Assembly: GCA_964456525.1 (NCBI GenBank) | Contig: CAYWAP010000041.1 | Location: forward strand, 1 to 15,153 | Source of the DNA: Onthomonas sp964456525 | Lineage (GTDB): Bacteria; Bacillota; Clostridia; Oscillospirales; Oscillospiraceae | Direction of reading: 5' to 3' | DNA length: 15,153 nt | Part shown: positions 15,117 to 15,153 of the stretch, in pieces | Position numbering within the stretch: position 1 is the first letter of the stretch | Layout: every line of letters begins with the position of its first letter | Program-made: the position numbers and the translations under genes | The notes under the pieces: generated by a model | What the model was told of the DNA's origin: nothing | Databases searched by the model: none | Seen by the model: the letters and a program-made list of their open reading frames with translations, nothing else

Positions 15117-15145
15117 TTGTCAAATCCCGCTTTTCGGTGTAAGAT
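15117..15145 (+). promoter_or_regulatory. Promoter of the next gene, beyond the window
   Basis: -35 TTGTCA (15117-15122), 17-nt spacer, -10 TAAGAT (15140-15145). The start would be at about the last bases of the window, so the gene it serves is not visible. Confidence 0.55.
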
Positions 15146-15153
15146 AAAGCTAC

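Overview
The window reads as a chromosome segment of a GC-rich anaerobic Firmicute, most likely a gut Clostridium-class organism of the Oscillospiraceae type. This is inferred from class II (Firmicute-type) GalT, a ThiW-type ECF S-component, an HPr of the clostridial kind, strong AGGAGG ribosome binding sites and GC-ending codons. No rRNA, tRNA, CRISPR array, phage or insertion sequence was seen. I assigned genes by reading motifs, with no database search.

Layout. (1) 1-970: the 5' part of a MsmK/UgpC-type sugar ABC transporter ATPase on the minus strand, with a long leader, back to back with lacZ. The shared 414-bp spacer holds two divergent promoters and an array of TGAYGAA half-sites midway between them. 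(2) 971-7121: lacZ, galK and galT on the plus strand. They cleave beta-galactosides, phosphorylate galactose and exchange it with a UDP-hexose. galE and galM are not in the window. galK has its own promoter and a structured leader. (3) 7122-8709: a lipoprotein with a very acidic linker and a C-terminal Big2 domain, then HPr (ptsH) on the minus strand, with terminators between the convergent genes. (4) 8711-11188: a long leader and glmS, the entry enzyme of amino-sugar synthesis, closed by a terminator. (5) 11265-13070: a Na/Pi cotransporter with a PhoU-like tail, monocistronic. (6) 13110-14746: thiW-thiM, thiazole uptake and phosphorylation, behind a near-perfect promoter and a compact hairpin that ends in a T-run. 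(7) 14747-15153: a small helical protein of unknown function, a strong terminator, and the promoter of the next gene.

The most interesting signal is an RNA element that occurs twice, in the leaders of galK (about 4152-4234) and glmS (about 9121-9257). Both copies share a closing P1 stem with a compensatory pair change, a small P2 hairpin that also covaries, and a nearly invariant hairpin GGCGG-(A)nAGGY-CCGTC followed by ATT-GG-CATG. I do not recognise it as a named riboswitch, and it is not the glmS ribozyme. It may be a cis-regulatory RNA that links galactose and amino-sugar metabolism. The second RNA of note is the thiW leader hairpin. Its position, its size and the way it is built into a terminator fit the HMP-PP (thiS-motif) riboswitch architecture.
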